From positions 946,001 through 1,010,000 of the forward strand of contig NZ_CP150203.1 in NCBI RefSeq assembly GCF_037969725.1: 64,000 nt of DNA. Direction: 5' to 3'. Under the pieces are notes generated by a model, which did not search any database, was not told the origin of the DNA, and saw only the letters and a program-made list of their open reading frames with translations. Position numbers and translations under genes: made by a program. Position 1 is the first letter of the stretch. Each line of letters opens with the position of its first letter. Positions 35,616 to 45,355 of the stretch are shown here, piece after piece. The DNA is from Paenibacillus sp. FSL W8-0426 (GTDB lineage Bacteria > Bacillota > Bacilli > Paenibacillales > Paenibacillaceae).

Positions 35616-36659
35616 ATGAAAGCAGCGGTATGGTATGGACATAAAGACGTTCGCGTGGAAAATCGCGAGGTTCCGGTCGCTAAGGCGGGTCAGGTTAAGA
35701 TTAAAGTGGAGTATGCCGGCATTTGCGGCAGCGACTTGCACGCTTATCACCATGGCGTAGGGATTCAGGAAGGCGAGAATCATCCGCTCTCGGGACAGAA
35801 AGCTCCGCTCACGCTCGGGCATGAGTTTGCAGGAACCGTCAGTGAACTGGGAGAGAATGTAGGCGGTATCAGCGTAGGCGACCGGGTCGTCGTAGAACCG
35901 CTCTATCATTGCGGAAAATGTGAGTACTGTATCCAGGGACGGTATAATCAATGTACCGAATTCGGATTCGTTGGGCTGAATGGCGATGGCGGTTTTGCCG
36001 AGTATGTAGTGGTCGAAGCCTATATGGTGCATCCGTTACCGGATAACGTATCCTTTGAGGAAGGCGCGCTTGTAGAGCCGACAGCTGTAGCTTTTCACGC
36101 GGTGCGTCACAGCAAGCTGAAAGTGGGGAACAAGGTAGCGGTATACGGAGCCGGTCCGATCGGTTTATTGACCATTTTGTCGGCCAAAGCTGCCGGTGCC
36201 TCTCAAATCTATGCCGTCGATGTGTTTGAGGAACGCCTGAACCTGGCAGCCCAATTGGGAGCGATTCCGGTGAACAGCGCCAAAGTCAATGCCACCGAAG
36301 TCATCCTGCAGCAATCGGGTGGAATCGACGTTGCATATGAAGCGGCTGGCGTGCAGCCAACGATGGACAGTGCTGTAGCCGTAGTCAAAAAAGGCGGGGA
36401 AGTTGTGGTCATCGCTGCGATTCCGAACCCGCTTCAAGTGAACTTCTTCGAACTGCTGGTCAAGGAAGCAAATCTGACCGCGACATTGGCGTATCGCCAT
36501 ATCTTTCCAGAGGTAATCTCGCTGATTGCAGAAGGAGCACTTGATGTGAAACAGGTCATCACCAAAAAGATCAAATTGGATGATATCGTGCAGGACGGCC
36601 TGGAGCTGTTGATGAGCGATAAGAGCCATGCGAAGATTTTGGTGGAGATCGGAGGCTAA
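35616..36659 (+). CDS. 2,3-butanediol dehydrogenase (zinc MDR family)
   Basis: This 347-residue zinc alcohol dehydrogenase starts at MKAAVWYGHKDVRVE, 9 nt after AGGGG. The catalytic zinc site (YAGICGSDLHAY, LGHEFAGTV) and the four-Cys structural zinc lobe (HCGKCEYCIQGRYNQC) are present, and the NAD site is AVYGAGPIGLLTILSAKAAG. The sequence pattern matches (R,R)-butanediol dehydrogenases such as BdhA/YdjL, which interconvert acetoin and 2,3-butanediol; related polyol dehydrogenases cannot be excluded. A divergent LysR regulator lies upstream. Confidence 0.85.
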   Translation: MKAAVWYGHKDVRVENREVPVAKAGQVKIKVEYAGICGSDLHAYHHGVGIQEGENHPLSGQKAPLTLGHEFAGTVSELGENVGGISVGDRVVVEPLYHCGKCEYCIQGRYNQCTEFGFVGLNGDGGFAEYVVVEAYMVHPLPDNVSFEEGALVEPTAVAFHAVRHSKLKVGNKVAVYGAGPIGLLTILSAKAAGASQIYAVDVFEERLNLAAQLGAIPVNSAKVNATEVILQQSGGIDVAYEAAGVQPTMDSAVAVVKKGGEVVVIAAIPNPLQVNFFELLVKEANLTATLAYRHIFPEVISLIAEGALDVKQVITKKIKLDDIVQDGLELLMSDKSHAKILVEIGG

Positions 36660-36713
36660 GGTAAGAATTTAAAATAAAGTTGAATGATGCAAATGATGCA
36701 GCACTTCAACGAA

Positions 36714-36741
36714 AAGGACCGCTCGGGTGAGCGGTCTTTTT
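36714..36741. terminator. bidirectional terminator
   Basis: GGACCGCTC-gggt-GAGCGGTC with A run on one side and T run on the other, between convergent genes. Confidence 0.85.
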
Positions 36742-36757
36742 AACATGGATCCCTCCA

Positions 36758-37270
36758 CTATGAATCATAACGGTAGCAGATAGCTTTGCCTCCATTCCCC
36801 TCAGAGCTGAACTCCGCATCCTCGACAAAGCCGAAACGTTCATATAATCGGATGGCATTCACCATCTGACCGCCCGTATATAGATAGACCGTATTTTTCC
36901 CCATGGCTTTGGCAGATTCCACGCATTTTTGGAGCAATGCCCGTGCAATCCCGTGCCCCCTCCACTCCGGATCGACGCCCAGCAAACGGATAAACGGATA
37001 ATCGATCGGCAATTCAAAATTCGGATAGGCTCGGTGCGCCGTTTCGAACAATTGAACCGTGCCCACAATCCGGTCTTCGATCTTGGCAATCCACAATTCC
37101 GTCAGGTACGGATTGTCCACGGATTCCCGAATATCTTTCAAGTAGGCCTCCCATCGGTCCGCTTGTTCGAACGTCTCCCGATACTCGGCGTAACTCGCCA
37201 CAAGGATATGTACAATGTCGTCGTGATCGGCTTTGGTGGCAGGATGAATCGAAATGGCAGCCGTTGTCAT
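36758..37270 (-). CDS. GNAT N-acetyltransferase
   Basis: This 170-residue acetyltransferase has IHPATKADHDDIVHILVASYAEY at the start, the CoA-binding segment LLGVDPEWRGHGIARALLQKCVE and the end ENxxYxGF-like NAIRLYERFGFVEDAEF. AAGGGGG lies upstream of the ATG. The substrate is unknown. Confidence 0.85.
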   Translation of the reverse strand: MTTAAISIHPATKADHDDIVHILVASYAEYRETFEQADRWEAYLKDIRESVDNPYLTELWIAKIEDRIVGTVQLFETAHRAYPNFELPIDYPFIRLLGVDPEWRGHGIARALLQKCVESAKAMGKNTVYLYTGGQMVNAIRLYERFGFVEDAEFSSEGNGGKAICYRYDS

Positions 37271-37397
37271 CGTTTATTCCCCCTTATCTTATGGGTTAAG
37301 TTAGAAATGTAATTATCATGCATTGTATCACAACCCATTTCATCGGATTCATTCAAATTTTCTATATGCGACTCAGTCATTTCTATAGACCAAGGCA

Positions 37398-38162
37398 TTA
37401 TCGATTGAGCTGCGTCGAGTACAAGTGATTGCGATATTCGGTCGGGGTGTTGCCCTCGTATTGCTTGAACATGCGCAGGAACAGCTTGTAATCGGAGAAG
37501 CCGCACTGTCCGGCAATTTCTTTCACGCTGGCATTGGTGTTCAGCAGTAGCTGTTTGGCTCGGCGAATCCGTTCCGTGAGAATGTAGGTTTTGAGTCCGA
37601 CTCCCTTCTCACGCTTCACCATTTTGGAGATGTAGTCCTTGTTAAAGTTAAAATTCTCCGCGATCTGGCTCACCGTAATGTTCGTATGCAGATGAATGTC
37701 GACCCACTTGCAAATATGGTCCACAATCGCATTGTGCGGGCGATAATCGGCCTGGATGTTACGCTTCAGCTCTCGGAGCAGCAAGAGGGTAGCCGCATCG
37801 GCTTCCTCCGGTGAGAAGGACGACACATGCAGCAGCTGCTTGAACAGCTGATTCGCCATGGAAGGCACCTGAATGGTGGCATGCGTCGGAAAGTGCCGGA
37901 ACTCTGCCTGCACGGCATCATAGTGAACCCAGTAGAAGCTGACGGGCGCGTCGCTGATGCGGTAGCCGTAATGGGTGCGGCCAGCTCTCAGGAACAGCAG
38001 ATCATTGGCACGAACGACGAACCGCTCCTCTTCTTCCGCGATGTACATCTCACCTTCCAGCATCAAAATGATCTCGTGAACAGGCATGCTGCGCCGCATA
38101 TGGCTCCAATTGCCTTCGGTGATGAACTTGCCGCACAGGTAATGTTCCAGTGACTTTCGCAT
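37398..38162 (-). CDS. AraC-family regulator with cupin sensor
   Basis: This 254-residue protein has an N-terminal cupin-like sugar-sensing domain (MPVHEIILMLEGEMYIAEE, RANDLLFLRAGRTHYGY) and a C-terminal double HTH (ITVSQIAENFNFNKDYISKMVKREKG and SVKEIAGQCGFSDYKLFLRMFKQYEG). It is divergent from the GH127 gene, which it probably controls in response to an arabinose-containing oligosaccharide. Confidence 0.87.
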   Translation of the reverse strand: MRKSLEHYLCGKFITEGNWSHMRRSMPVHEIILMLEGEMYIAEEEERFVVRANDLLFLRAGRTHYGYRISDAPVSFYWVHYDAVQAEFRHFPTHATIQVPSMANQLFKQLLHVSSFSPEEADAATLLLLRELKRNIQADYRPHNAIVDHICKWVDIHLHTNITVSQIAENFNFNKDYISKMVKREKGVGLKTYILTERIRRAKQLLLNTNASVKEIAGQCGFSDYKLFLRMFKQYEGNTPTEYRNHLYSTQLNR

Positions 38163-38358
38163 AGGACGGATTTATCCACCTTTTCTTGGATTATGAGTCT
38201 GATGTAATTGTATTTTATTTGATAATATGGGGACATTCAAGCCATCAGGCGAACAGTGCAGCTTCGAGCGGATGGATGATAACCACGGATTTTACCCTTT
38301 ATATCACAGGAGAGCATTTATACAGCCTGAGATTACATACCGAGAAGGAGTGAGCTTC

Positions 38359-40680
38359 ATGATCGATACGAAAAAAGGATTTCTAGGTCCGGAACATGTT
38401 GACTTGTTGGATGGCATTTTTCAAACATCGCAGGAGGTCGGAGAACGGTATTTGCTGTCGCTGGACATCGACCGTTTTCTCGCTCCATGTTTCGAAGCGC
38501 ACGGCTTGACTGCCAAAAAAAAACGGTACGCCGGGTGGGAAGCCCGCTCCATCAGCGGCCATTCCCTTGGACACTACATGTCGGCGCTCGCCGTCACCTA
38601 CCAGGCCACAGGCCATGAAACGTTAAAAGAAAGACTGGATTACGCGGTCAGCGAGCTGGCCTCCATTCAGCAGGCAACGGGCAGCGGGTACATCGGCGGT
38701 TTGTCCGAAGAAGCGTTCCGTATTGCCTTTCGGGCAGAGCACATCGGCAGCTTCAATATTGGCGAATACTGGGTGCCTTGGTACAGCGTGCACAAAATCT
38801 ATCGCGGACTGATCGACGCCTACAGATTGACGGGCAATGAAGAAGCGCTGGATGTCGTCGTACGCTTCGCCGATTGGGCCGTGGCCGGCATGGAAAAGAT
38901 GACGGAAGAGCAGGTGCAGCACATGCTTCAATGCGAGCACGGGGGCATGAACGAGGTGTTCGCGCAGTTGTACGGGTTTACCGGCAAACCGGAGTATTTG
39001 GAGACGGCCGAACGGTTCACCCACCAAATCATCCTGAAACCGCTCGAACGCAGAATCGACGATCTTCAAGGCAAACACGCCAACACCCAGATTCCGAAGG
39101 TCATCGGCGCAGCCGAAATCTACAATCAGGACCCGGCGCGGCAGAGCTACCGGAGGGCGGCGGAGTTTTTCTGGAACACGACCGTCAATCATCGTTCCTA
39201 CGTATTTGGCGCGACGAGCATTTCGGAGCATTACGAGGCGAAGGGCATGGAGAGCCTTGGCATCAAAACCGGGGAGAGCTGCTGCACGCACAACATGCTG
39301 CATTTGACGAAGCAGCTCTATGACTGGACGCCGGACAGCGCCTATATGGACTATTACGAAAATGCGATCTACAATCACATTCTCGGCACGCAGGACCCGG
39401 ATACGGGACACAAAACGTATTTCTCCTCCACGCTTCAGGGCCATTTCAAAATTTACGGAACACACGACACCGCTTGGTGGTGCTGCACGGGCTCGGGTAT
39501 GGAGAATCCCGGCAAATACGCCGAGGCGATCTACTTTGAGGACGGCGAGGACCTGTACGTGAACCTGTACATCGCATCCCGACTGGATTGGACTTCTCAA
39601 GGGCTGAACCTGAAGCTGGAGACCCGATTCCCGTATTCGGAAAAAGTAACCCTGACGATCACCGAGGGCAGCGCCCCGGTCAATCTCAAGCTGCGCGTCC
39701 CGGGCTGGCTGCAGGAGCCGATGACGGTGACGGTCAACGGGGACGAGGAGCAGGCCGTCTCCCGCATCGAACCCGGGTATCTCTCCCTGGAACGGACATG
39801 GTCCGCCGGAGATACCGTGACGATTGCGCTGCCGATGGCTCTGCGCAAATACACCGCACGCGACGATGCGCACAAGGTCGCGTTCCTGTACGGCCCGATC
39901 GTGCTCGCGGGCGCGCTCGGAAGCGACGGATTGCCGGAGGATACCATCATCGACGAGACGGCGCTGAATGCCAAGACGGCACCCGTGCCGGTTATCTGGA
40001 CCGAGCAGGATGACGTGACCGAATGGATCAAGGCCGTGGACAAGGACCGATTGATCTTTGAACTGTCCGGCACAGTCACCTCGGACGGCCAAGCCGTGAA
40101 GCTGATTCCTTTTTACGACATCCATCATGAATTCTATACCGTGTATTGGCCATACAATGACGAGGGCAACGCGGTGGAGAAAGCGCTGAACGACATTACG
40201 ATCGACCGCGTGGAGCCGGACGGCCAGCAGGACGAAATCGGTCACCGGATGGACAGCAACTGCCGCGAGACGACGTTCCAGGGATCGTTTGCGGACGGGC
40301 GCAACAAGATGGTTATGTGGCGCGAGGCGTATGGCGTGAAAGACGCTTACTTCAGTTACCAGCTTGCTGTGGAGGGGACGGCACCGAACTATCTATCCGT
40401 CGCATATTGGGGCGGTGACCATTCGCCGTTCGAACGGGACGGGTCGTTGTACAAACGGGAGTTCGAAGTGCTCGTGGACGGTATTGTAGTGGGCGACCAG
40501 CGCATTCATATGAATAAAATCGGGGAAGTCTTCCACGTGGCGTATGCGATTCCGGAGGAAGCGACGTCTGGCAAAGACAGTCTAACCGTCATGTTCCAGG
40601 CCAGCGGGGAGCAGGGCTGTACGGGTAAAGTCACCGAGGTGCGCACGACGAGAAGCAAACCGCAATCGCTTTTTTCCTGA
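38359..40680 (+). CDS. GH127-family beta-L-arabinofuranosidase
   Basis: This 773-residue cytoplasmic enzyme (no signal peptide) starts at MIDTKKGFLGPEHVDLLDG after GAAGGAGTGA; the ORF runs 44 codons further upstream without support. The alpha/alpha barrel spans about 1-420 (SISGHSLGHYMSALAV, GEYWVPWYSVHKIYRGLIDAY). The zinc-thiolate active site typical of GH127 is intact: E306-x-C308 in GESCCTH and the Cys375-Cys376 pair in WWCCTGSGMENPG, Cys375 being the expected nucleophile. C-terminal beta-sandwich domains follow. Members release beta-L-arabinofuranose from plant hydroxyproline-rich glycoproteins. No transporter gene is adjacent. Confidence 0.9.
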   Translation: MIDTKKGFLGPEHVDLLDGIFQTSQEVGERYLLSLDIDRFLAPCFEAHGLTAKKKRYAGWEARSISGHSLGHYMSALAVTYQATGHETLKERLDYAVSELASIQQATGSGYIGGLSEEAFRIAFRAEHIGSFNIGEYWVPWYSVHKIYRGLIDAYRLTGNEEALDVVVRFADWAVAGMEKMTEEQVQHMLQCEHGGMNEVFAQLYGFTGKPEYLETAERFTHQIILKPLERRIDDLQGKHANTQIPKVIGAAEIYNQDPARQSYRRAAEFFWNTTVNHRSYVFGATSISEHYEAKGMESLGIKTGESCCTHNMLHLTKQLYDWTPDSAYMDYYENAIYNHILGTQDPDTGHKTYFSSTLQGHFKIYGTHDTAWWCCTGSGMENPGKYAEAIYFEDGEDLYVNLYIASRLDWTSQGLNLKLETRFPYSEKVTLTITEGSAPVNLKLRVPGWLQEPMTVTVNGDEEQAVSRIEPGYLSLERTWSAGDTVTIALPMALRKYTARDDAHKVAFLYGPIVLAGALGSDGLPEDTIIDETALNAKTAPVPVIWTEQDDVTEWIKAVDKDRLIFELSGTVTSDGQAVKLIPFYDIHHEFYTVYWPYNDEGNAVEKALNDITIDRVEPDGQQDEIGHRMDSNCRETTFQGSFADGRNKMVMWREAYGVKDAYFSYQLAVEGTAPNYLSVAYWGGDHSPFERDGSLYKREFEVLVDGIVVGDQRIHMNKIGEVFHVAYAIPEEATSGKDSLTVMFQASGEQGCTGKVTEVRTTRSKPQSLFS

Positions 40681-40758
40681 TCGTCGGTGATGATGAGGAT
40701 GAGATCAGTTCAAGCCATGATAAAATGATGGAAAAGCGTCGCAAAAGGAGCTGATTTC

Positions 40759-41334
40759 ATGGCAAAACCCGATCCAAACGGCATTTATAGCTTTCAGGAT
40801 TGGCTGAGCTGGGAAGGATCATGGGAATGGATTAACGGAAGAGCACATGACTTGTCGCCTGCACCAGCTTCCTTGCATCAATTTGTCGTGGGAGAACTGC
40901 ACTTTTCGCTGCGCACGTTTTTCCGAAACGATGCCTGCATGGTGTTTACGACTCCCTTTGACGTCTTTCTTAGCGAGAGTGGACAATTTGATTCGCCGGA
41001 TCATGTGGTACAGCCCGATCTGTCGGTCGTGTGTTCGAAAGAGCAAATTTCCCGCCAAGGATGCAGCGGCGCTCCTTCGCTGATCATCGAAGTGTTGTCT
41101 CCATCGACGGCGCTGAAGGACTTTAATGAAAAGTTCAACTTGTACCAGAAGTACGGCGTGGGCGAATATTGGATCGTGGATCCCGGCAACCGAACCGTAC
41201 ATGTATATACGCTGGAAGAGGGGAGTTACCAGAGTCGCCAGTTGTTTACAGGACAGGATCTGATCCAATCCGTACTGTACCCCGGATTGAACATCTCACT
41301 CCCAAGCCTGTTCAGGCTGAACGACGAATCTTAG
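40759..41334 (+). CDS. Uma2 (DUF820) family putative nuclease
   Basis: This 191-residue protein of the Uma2/DUF820 family has a PD-(D/E)xK-like core: PDHVVQPDLSVVCS followed by GAPSLIIEVLSPSTALKDFNEKFNLYQKYGVGEYWIVDP. AAAAGGAGCTG precedes the ATG. Family members are annotated as restriction-endonuclease-like, but their biological role is unclear; many occur in Paenibacillus and cyanobacteria. It is monocistronic with its own terminator. Confidence 0.88.
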   Translation: MAKPDPNGIYSFQDWLSWEGSWEWINGRAHDLSPAPASLHQFVVGELHFSLRTFFRNDACMVFTTPFDVFLSESGQFDSPDHVVQPDLSVVCSKEQISRQGCSGAPSLIIEVLSPSTALKDFNEKFNLYQKYGVGEYWIVDPGNRTVHVYTLEEGSYQSRQLFTGQDLIQSVLYPGLNISLPSLFRLNDES

Positions 41335-41371
41335 AAATTTCATAACGCTTGCGAATCCATAAATGCTTGCT

Positions 41372-41406
41372 AATGCCCTGACACTATCGTCAGGGCATTT
41401 TTTTGC
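41372..41406 (+). terminator. intrinsic terminator of the uma2 gene
   Basis: AATGCCCTGAC pairs with GTCAGGGCATT, followed by seven T. Confidence 0.9.
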
Positions 41407-41557
41407 AGGGGGATTATACAAAAAATGACACGCCTGCATCTTTTCTGCGTATTACCCATTACATATACTTTTTCTATAGCGGATTACTATGTTTTTCCTG
41501 CCTTGTTCCGCATCCCATTCCGTTCCCGCGTATTTTTACTTGTTGTCCTCATGAAAT

Positions 41558-41586
41558 GGAAATGGGATAAGCCACTCTCACGTATA
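41558..41586 (+). promoter_or_regulatory. possible ECF-sigma promoter of the xpaC-like/telA operon
   Basis: GGAAAT, 17 bp, then CGTATA, 70 bp upstream of the first gene. It resembles the GGAAAC-N16/17-CGT pattern of envelope-stress ECF sigma promoters, with one mismatch in the -35. Confidence 0.3.
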
Positions 41587-41655
41587 TTTTGAATAAACGC
41601 AAAAACAAGCTTCGTTTGTCAGAAAGGACCACCCCTTTATGAAAGGAGGAACCGG

Positions 41656-42393
41656 ATGCCCATGACGAGATACATAAAAATGCTGGGACTGATCGTTGGC
41701 CTCGCCGCACTGAACGTGCTGGTCTTTTCCCCGGGTTTGATCGGGCTTGGTTTTGACGGAGGCGCCTTTACGACCGCGCTTGCCGTAACCCTGCTCTTCG
41801 GCAGTGCAGCCGCGCTGCTGTATGGAAGCTATGCCCTGTTGTTCAGGCAGCCCGTCGCTTTGCCGGTGAAACGGATCGAAACTCACGAAGATTACGTCGA
41901 GGCGTTATCCTTTTACAGGCGAATCAAGGTGCTGCATGAAGATATAGCACTTGCCATGTCCCAGCTGAACCGGATGAAAAACAAGAAAGAAACGCTCATT
42001 AACGTATTGAACCAGCGCTTCGAACCCGGCGAACTGAGCTACCAGAAGTTTGCGGGCGTGGCTATGGAGGTCGAGAAACTGCTCTATCTGAACATCCGCA
42101 GCATCTTGAACCGGCTGAACGTGTTCGACAAAGCGGAGTATGCAAGCATGATGAAAGCGAAGCCGGCCGGGATGTCCGAGCAGCTATATCAGGAGAAAGC
42201 GAAGGTTTATCAGGATTACTTGTCCTACATGAAAAGCACGCTGCACATCAACGAGGAAATTTTGCTGAAGCTTGACCAGTTGCTGCTGGAAATCTCCCGC
42301 CTGGACGGCGTGGCAGCCGAAGAGATTGAACATATGCCTTGCATGAAGGAGATCGATCAATTGATCAGGCATACCAAACTATACAGACAGTGA
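41656..42393 (+). CDS. XpaC-like membrane protein
   Basis: This 245-residue protein follows AAAGGAGG. It has two N-terminal transmembrane segments (LGLIVGLAALNVLVFSPGLIG and ALAVTLLFGSAAALLYGSYAL), then a long cytoplasmic helical region (about 75-245) with coiled-coil character. It resembles the 5-bromo-4-chloroindolyl-phosphate-hydrolysis (XpaC) family that in Bacillus is paired with a TelA protein; a telA gene is two genes downstream here, which supports the call. It is the first gene of a three-gene operon and probably an envelope-associated partner of TelA. Confidence 0.6.
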   Translation: MPMTRYIKMLGLIVGLAALNVLVFSPGLIGLGFDGGAFTTALAVTLLFGSAAALLYGSYALLFRQPVALPVKRIETHEDYVEALSFYRRIKVLHEDIALAMSQLNRMKNKKETLINVLNQRFEPGELSYQKFAGVAMEVEKLLYLNIRSILNRLNVFDKAEYASMMKAKPAGMSEQLYQEKAKVYQDYLSYMKSTLHINEEILLKLDQLLLEISRLDGVAAEEIEHMPCMKEIDQLIRHTKLYRQ

Positions 42394-42406
42394 GGGGTTG
42401 TGGAAT

Positions 42407-44095
42407 ATGGCGAAGAAGGGGAAGTTTTGGATCACCTCCATCGTAATGCTGGTGCTGGTGTTCGGCTTGGTTTATGCAGGCATTACGCTGACGTCCAACC
42501 TGGGCAAAACGGGTTCGCAAGTGAGCACTGAAAATGCGTCGAAGCAGCTGGCCAAAATGGTTGCGGACATCCATCCGGGCACGGCAGAGCCGGTAAAAGG
42601 GCAAATCGACCTTGACCCGGTGAATGTGGCGGACGCCCTGCCGGATATCTCGAAATTTCCGATCACGGTAGAAAGCACGACCAGTGATTACGTGGAAATC
42701 TTTTCGTCTCCGGAGAAATCGGGCACCGGCGTGGACGGTTGGCTGACGGAAGTGGCCGAGGCGTTTAACCAGGCAGGCATTCAAGTGGATGGCAAACCGG
42801 TATCGGTCAAAATACGCAACATCGCTTCCGGTACGGCCGCCGATTACATCAAGTCGGGGAAATACGTGCCTGATGCCTATACGCCATCGAACGAGTTTTG
42901 GGGCGAGATGGTCGCGGCGAGCGGGGTGAACACCGATATGGTCGCCCAGCGTTTGGTCGGCAACGTGCCCGGCATCGTCATCTCGAAAGCGAAATACGAT
43001 GCGCTGGTGGACACCTACGGTTCGGTAAACGTCAAAACAGTGACCGAAGCGATTGCGAACAATGAGCTTTCCATGGGATATACCGATCCATTTGCGAGTT
43101 CGACGGGGCTTAATTTTCTCGTTACGGCATTGAACACCTACGATAGCGCCGATCCGCTCGGCGAAACGGCCATTCAAGGCTTCGAGAAATTCCAAGCCAA
43201 CGTGCCGTTTACCGCGTCTACCACGATCCAGATGCGGGAAGCGGCCAAGTCCGGCAGGCTGGATGCGTTCGTGCTGGAGTATCAGACGTACGTCAATACA
43301 GCCGACCTGAAGAGCGGTTACGTGTTCACGCCGTTTGGCGTAAGACACGACAGCCCGCTCTATGCGCTCGGCCAACTGCCGGAGAACAAGCTGGAGATCA
43401 TTCGCCAATTCGCCGCGTTTGCGGAAAAGGATGAATACCAGCGTTCGGCGGAGGAATTCGGCTTCAACGGCCTGCAGGATTACAAATCCGAATTGGCCAC
43501 CATTGACGGCGGCACGCTGCTTGCAGCCCAGAAAGTATGGAAAGAAAAGAAAAACGGCGCCAAACCGATCGCTGCCGTGTTTGTCGCCGACGTATCCGGA
43601 AGCATGGATGGTGAACCGCTGAATCGGCTCAAGGAGTCGCTCCGCCAAGGGCAAAAATATTTGGGAACCGACAACAGCATCGGCCTCGTGTCTTATTCGA
43701 GCGGCGTAACAATAAATCTGCCGATTGCCAAATACGATACGAACCAGCAGTCCATGTTCGTCGGCACGGTGGACAGTTTGCAAGCAGGGGGCGGCACGGC
43801 AACGTTCGACGGCATCGCGGTTGCGATGAAAATGCTGGAGGATTACATGGTCGACAACCCGAACGTGAAACCGCTGATCTTCGTCCTGAGTGACGGCGAA
43901 ACGAACGAGGGTCACACTCTCAAGGACATTCGCGATCTGGTGGAGACGGCTCAGGTTCCGATCTATACGATCGGTTATAACGCCGACATCAAGGCGCTGG
44001 AGAGCATATCGAGCATTAACGAGGCGGCGAGCATCAATGCGGATACCGACGACGTCGTGTACAAGATCGGCAACCTGTTCAACGCGCAGATGTAA
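42407..44095 (+). CDS. membrane-anchored VWA protein with solute-binding-like domain
   Basis: This 562-residue protein starts at MAKKGKFW, 9 nt after GAGGGG. One N-terminal transmembrane helix (SIVMLVLVFGLVYAGI) anchors an extracellular part. Residues about 75-365 look like an extracellular solute-binding protein (SBP_bac_11/ModA-like: DYIKSGKYVPDAYTPSNEFWG, GNVPGIVISKAKYDAL, MGYTDPFASSTGLNFL). Residues about 385-560 are a von Willebrand A domain with an intact MIDAS (DVSGSMDG, GGGTATFDG, LSDGETNEG). It lies between the XpaC-like and TelA genes, suggesting a joint envelope complex. The ligand is unknown. Confidence 0.8.
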   Translation: MAKKGKFWITSIVMLVLVFGLVYAGITLTSNLGKTGSQVSTENASKQLAKMVADIHPGTAEPVKGQIDLDPVNVADALPDISKFPITVESTTSDYVEIFSSPEKSGTGVDGWLTEVAEAFNQAGIQVDGKPVSVKIRNIASGTAADYIKSGKYVPDAYTPSNEFWGEMVAASGVNTDMVAQRLVGNVPGIVISKAKYDALVDTYGSVNVKTVTEAIANNELSMGYTDPFASSTGLNFLVTALNTYDSADPLGETAIQGFEKFQANVPFTASTTIQMREAAKSGRLDAFVLEYQTYVNTADLKSGYVFTPFGVRHDSPLYALGQLPENKLEIIRQFAAFAEKDEYQRSAEEFGFNGLQDYKSELATIDGGTLLAAQKVWKEKKNGAKPIAAVFVADVSGSMDGEPLNRLKESLRQGQKYLGTDNSIGLVSYSSGVTINLPIAKYDTNQQSMFVGTVDSLQAGGGTATFDGIAVAMKMLEDYMVDNPNVKPLIFVLSDGETNEGHTLKDIRDLVETAQVPIYTIGYNADIKALESISSINEAASINADTDDVVYKIGNLFNAQM

Positions 44096-44123
44096 TTCAA
44101 TCCATGAATGAGGGGGAACGCGG

Positions 44124-45263
44124 ATGTCATTTTCGATGGAGATTCCGAGCACGAAGGAGATTCAGGCAGTCATTGAGGAGCAGGTGAAACCCGTGCCGGC
44201 CGAGGTGGCGGAGCTGCAGCAGATAGCAAGTGCCAACGTGGAGGCGATCATGTCCCTCGATTTCGATTCGCTGGAGAAACGCCAGGAAATTTTGCAGTCG
44301 ATCGAAGGGTTCGGCATGAAAACGATGAGCAGCTCTTCTGAGAAAAACGCGTTGCTTCAAGTCTCCGTCGGACACCTGTCCAAGACGGGAGACGAGGGCG
44401 GGACGGTCGCCAAAGGCTTGACCGAGCTGCACATGCAGCTGAAAGACCTCGACCCCAGCGCGGTCGACTTTGCCAAGAGCGGATTCCTTGGCAAATTGTT
44501 TAACCCGCTGCGGGCCTACTTCCTGAAGTTCCAGAAGGCGGATGCCGTCATTGCGGACATCGTCGTCTCCCTGGACAAAGGGCGGGCGACGCTGCGCAAC
44601 GACAATACGACGCTGGAGCTGGAACAGCAGACGCTGCGGGAGCTGACGAAGAAGCTGCAAAAGGAAATCCAGCTCGGCGTGCTGATGGACGAATCGATCG
44701 ATGGACAGATCGAGGCGGCCAAAATCCGCGGCGAAGACCCGGAGAAGGTGCGTTTCATCACCGAGGAAGTGCTGTTCCCGCTGCGCCAGCGGGTGATGGA
44801 TTTGCAGCAGATGCTGGTGGTCAACCAGCAGGGCATCATGGCGATCGAAGTCGTGATCCGCAACAATCGCGAGCTGATCCGGGGCGTGGATCGAGCGAAA
44901 AACGTGACCATCTCGGCATTGAAGATCGCCGTAACGGTAGCGAGCGCGTTATATAACCAGAAAATCGTGCTGCAAAAGATCGAGCTGCTGAATCAGACCA
45001 CGAACGACCTGATCGCAGGCACGTCCAAAATGCTGAAGGAGCAAGGCATCGCGATCCAGAAGCAGGCCTACAATGCCAGCATTTCGGTGGATACGATGAA
45101 GCAGGCCTTCACCGACGTGCTGAGCGCGCTCGACTCGATCAGCCAGTATAAGCAGGAGGCGCTGCCGCGTATGCGTGAGACGATCAGCCAGTTCCGCGAA
45201 CTGGCCGACACGGGGGAGAAGCAGATCCAGCGGCTGGAGAAAGGCCAGAAGCTCGGCTTGTAG
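44124..45263 (+). CDS. telA: toxic-anion resistance protein TelA/KlaA family
   Basis: This 379-residue, almost entirely helical cytoplasmic protein of the TelA family (PF05816) carries the family core PLRAYFLKFQKADAVIADIV, then DKGRATLRNDNTTLELEQQTLREL, and AITVASALYNQKIVLQKIELLNQTT-like helices near the end. Relatives are linked to tellurite, lantibiotic and cell-envelope stress resistance. TGAGGGGG precedes the ATG. It is the last gene of the operon with the XpaC-like and VWA proteins and is followed by a terminator. Confidence 0.9.
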   Translation: MSFSMEIPSTKEIQAVIEEQVKPVPAEVAELQQIASANVEAIMSLDFDSLEKRQEILQSIEGFGMKTMSSSSEKNALLQVSVGHLSKTGDEGGTVAKGLTELHMQLKDLDPSAVDFAKSGFLGKLFNPLRAYFLKFQKADAVIADIVVSLDKGRATLRNDNTTLELEQQTLRELTKKLQKEIQLGVLMDESIDGQIEAAKIRGEDPEKVRFITEEVLFPLRQRVMDLQQMLVVNQQGIMAIEVVIRNNRELIRGVDRAKNVTISALKIAVTVASALYNQKIVLQKIELLNQTTNDLIAGTSKMLKEQGIAIQKQAYNASISVDTMKQAFTDVLSALDSISQYKQEALPRMRETISQFRELADTGEKQIQRLEKGQKLGL

Positions 45264-45355
45264 TACGTTTAAGAAGCACGGCCCTGGACGATAAATGTGT
45301 TGATTTCGAATCTCGAATGCGACAATTCCATGGTCGGGATAATGACATTCCGGAG

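Noticed and set aside
38623..40245. 540-codon antisense frame opposite the GH127 gene
   Set aside because: Shadow frame; the plus strand carries the GH127 zinc site.
42365..44152. 595-codon antisense frame opposite the VWA gene
   Set aside because: Shadow of a strongly supported gene with MIDAS motif; no start signal or family motifs.
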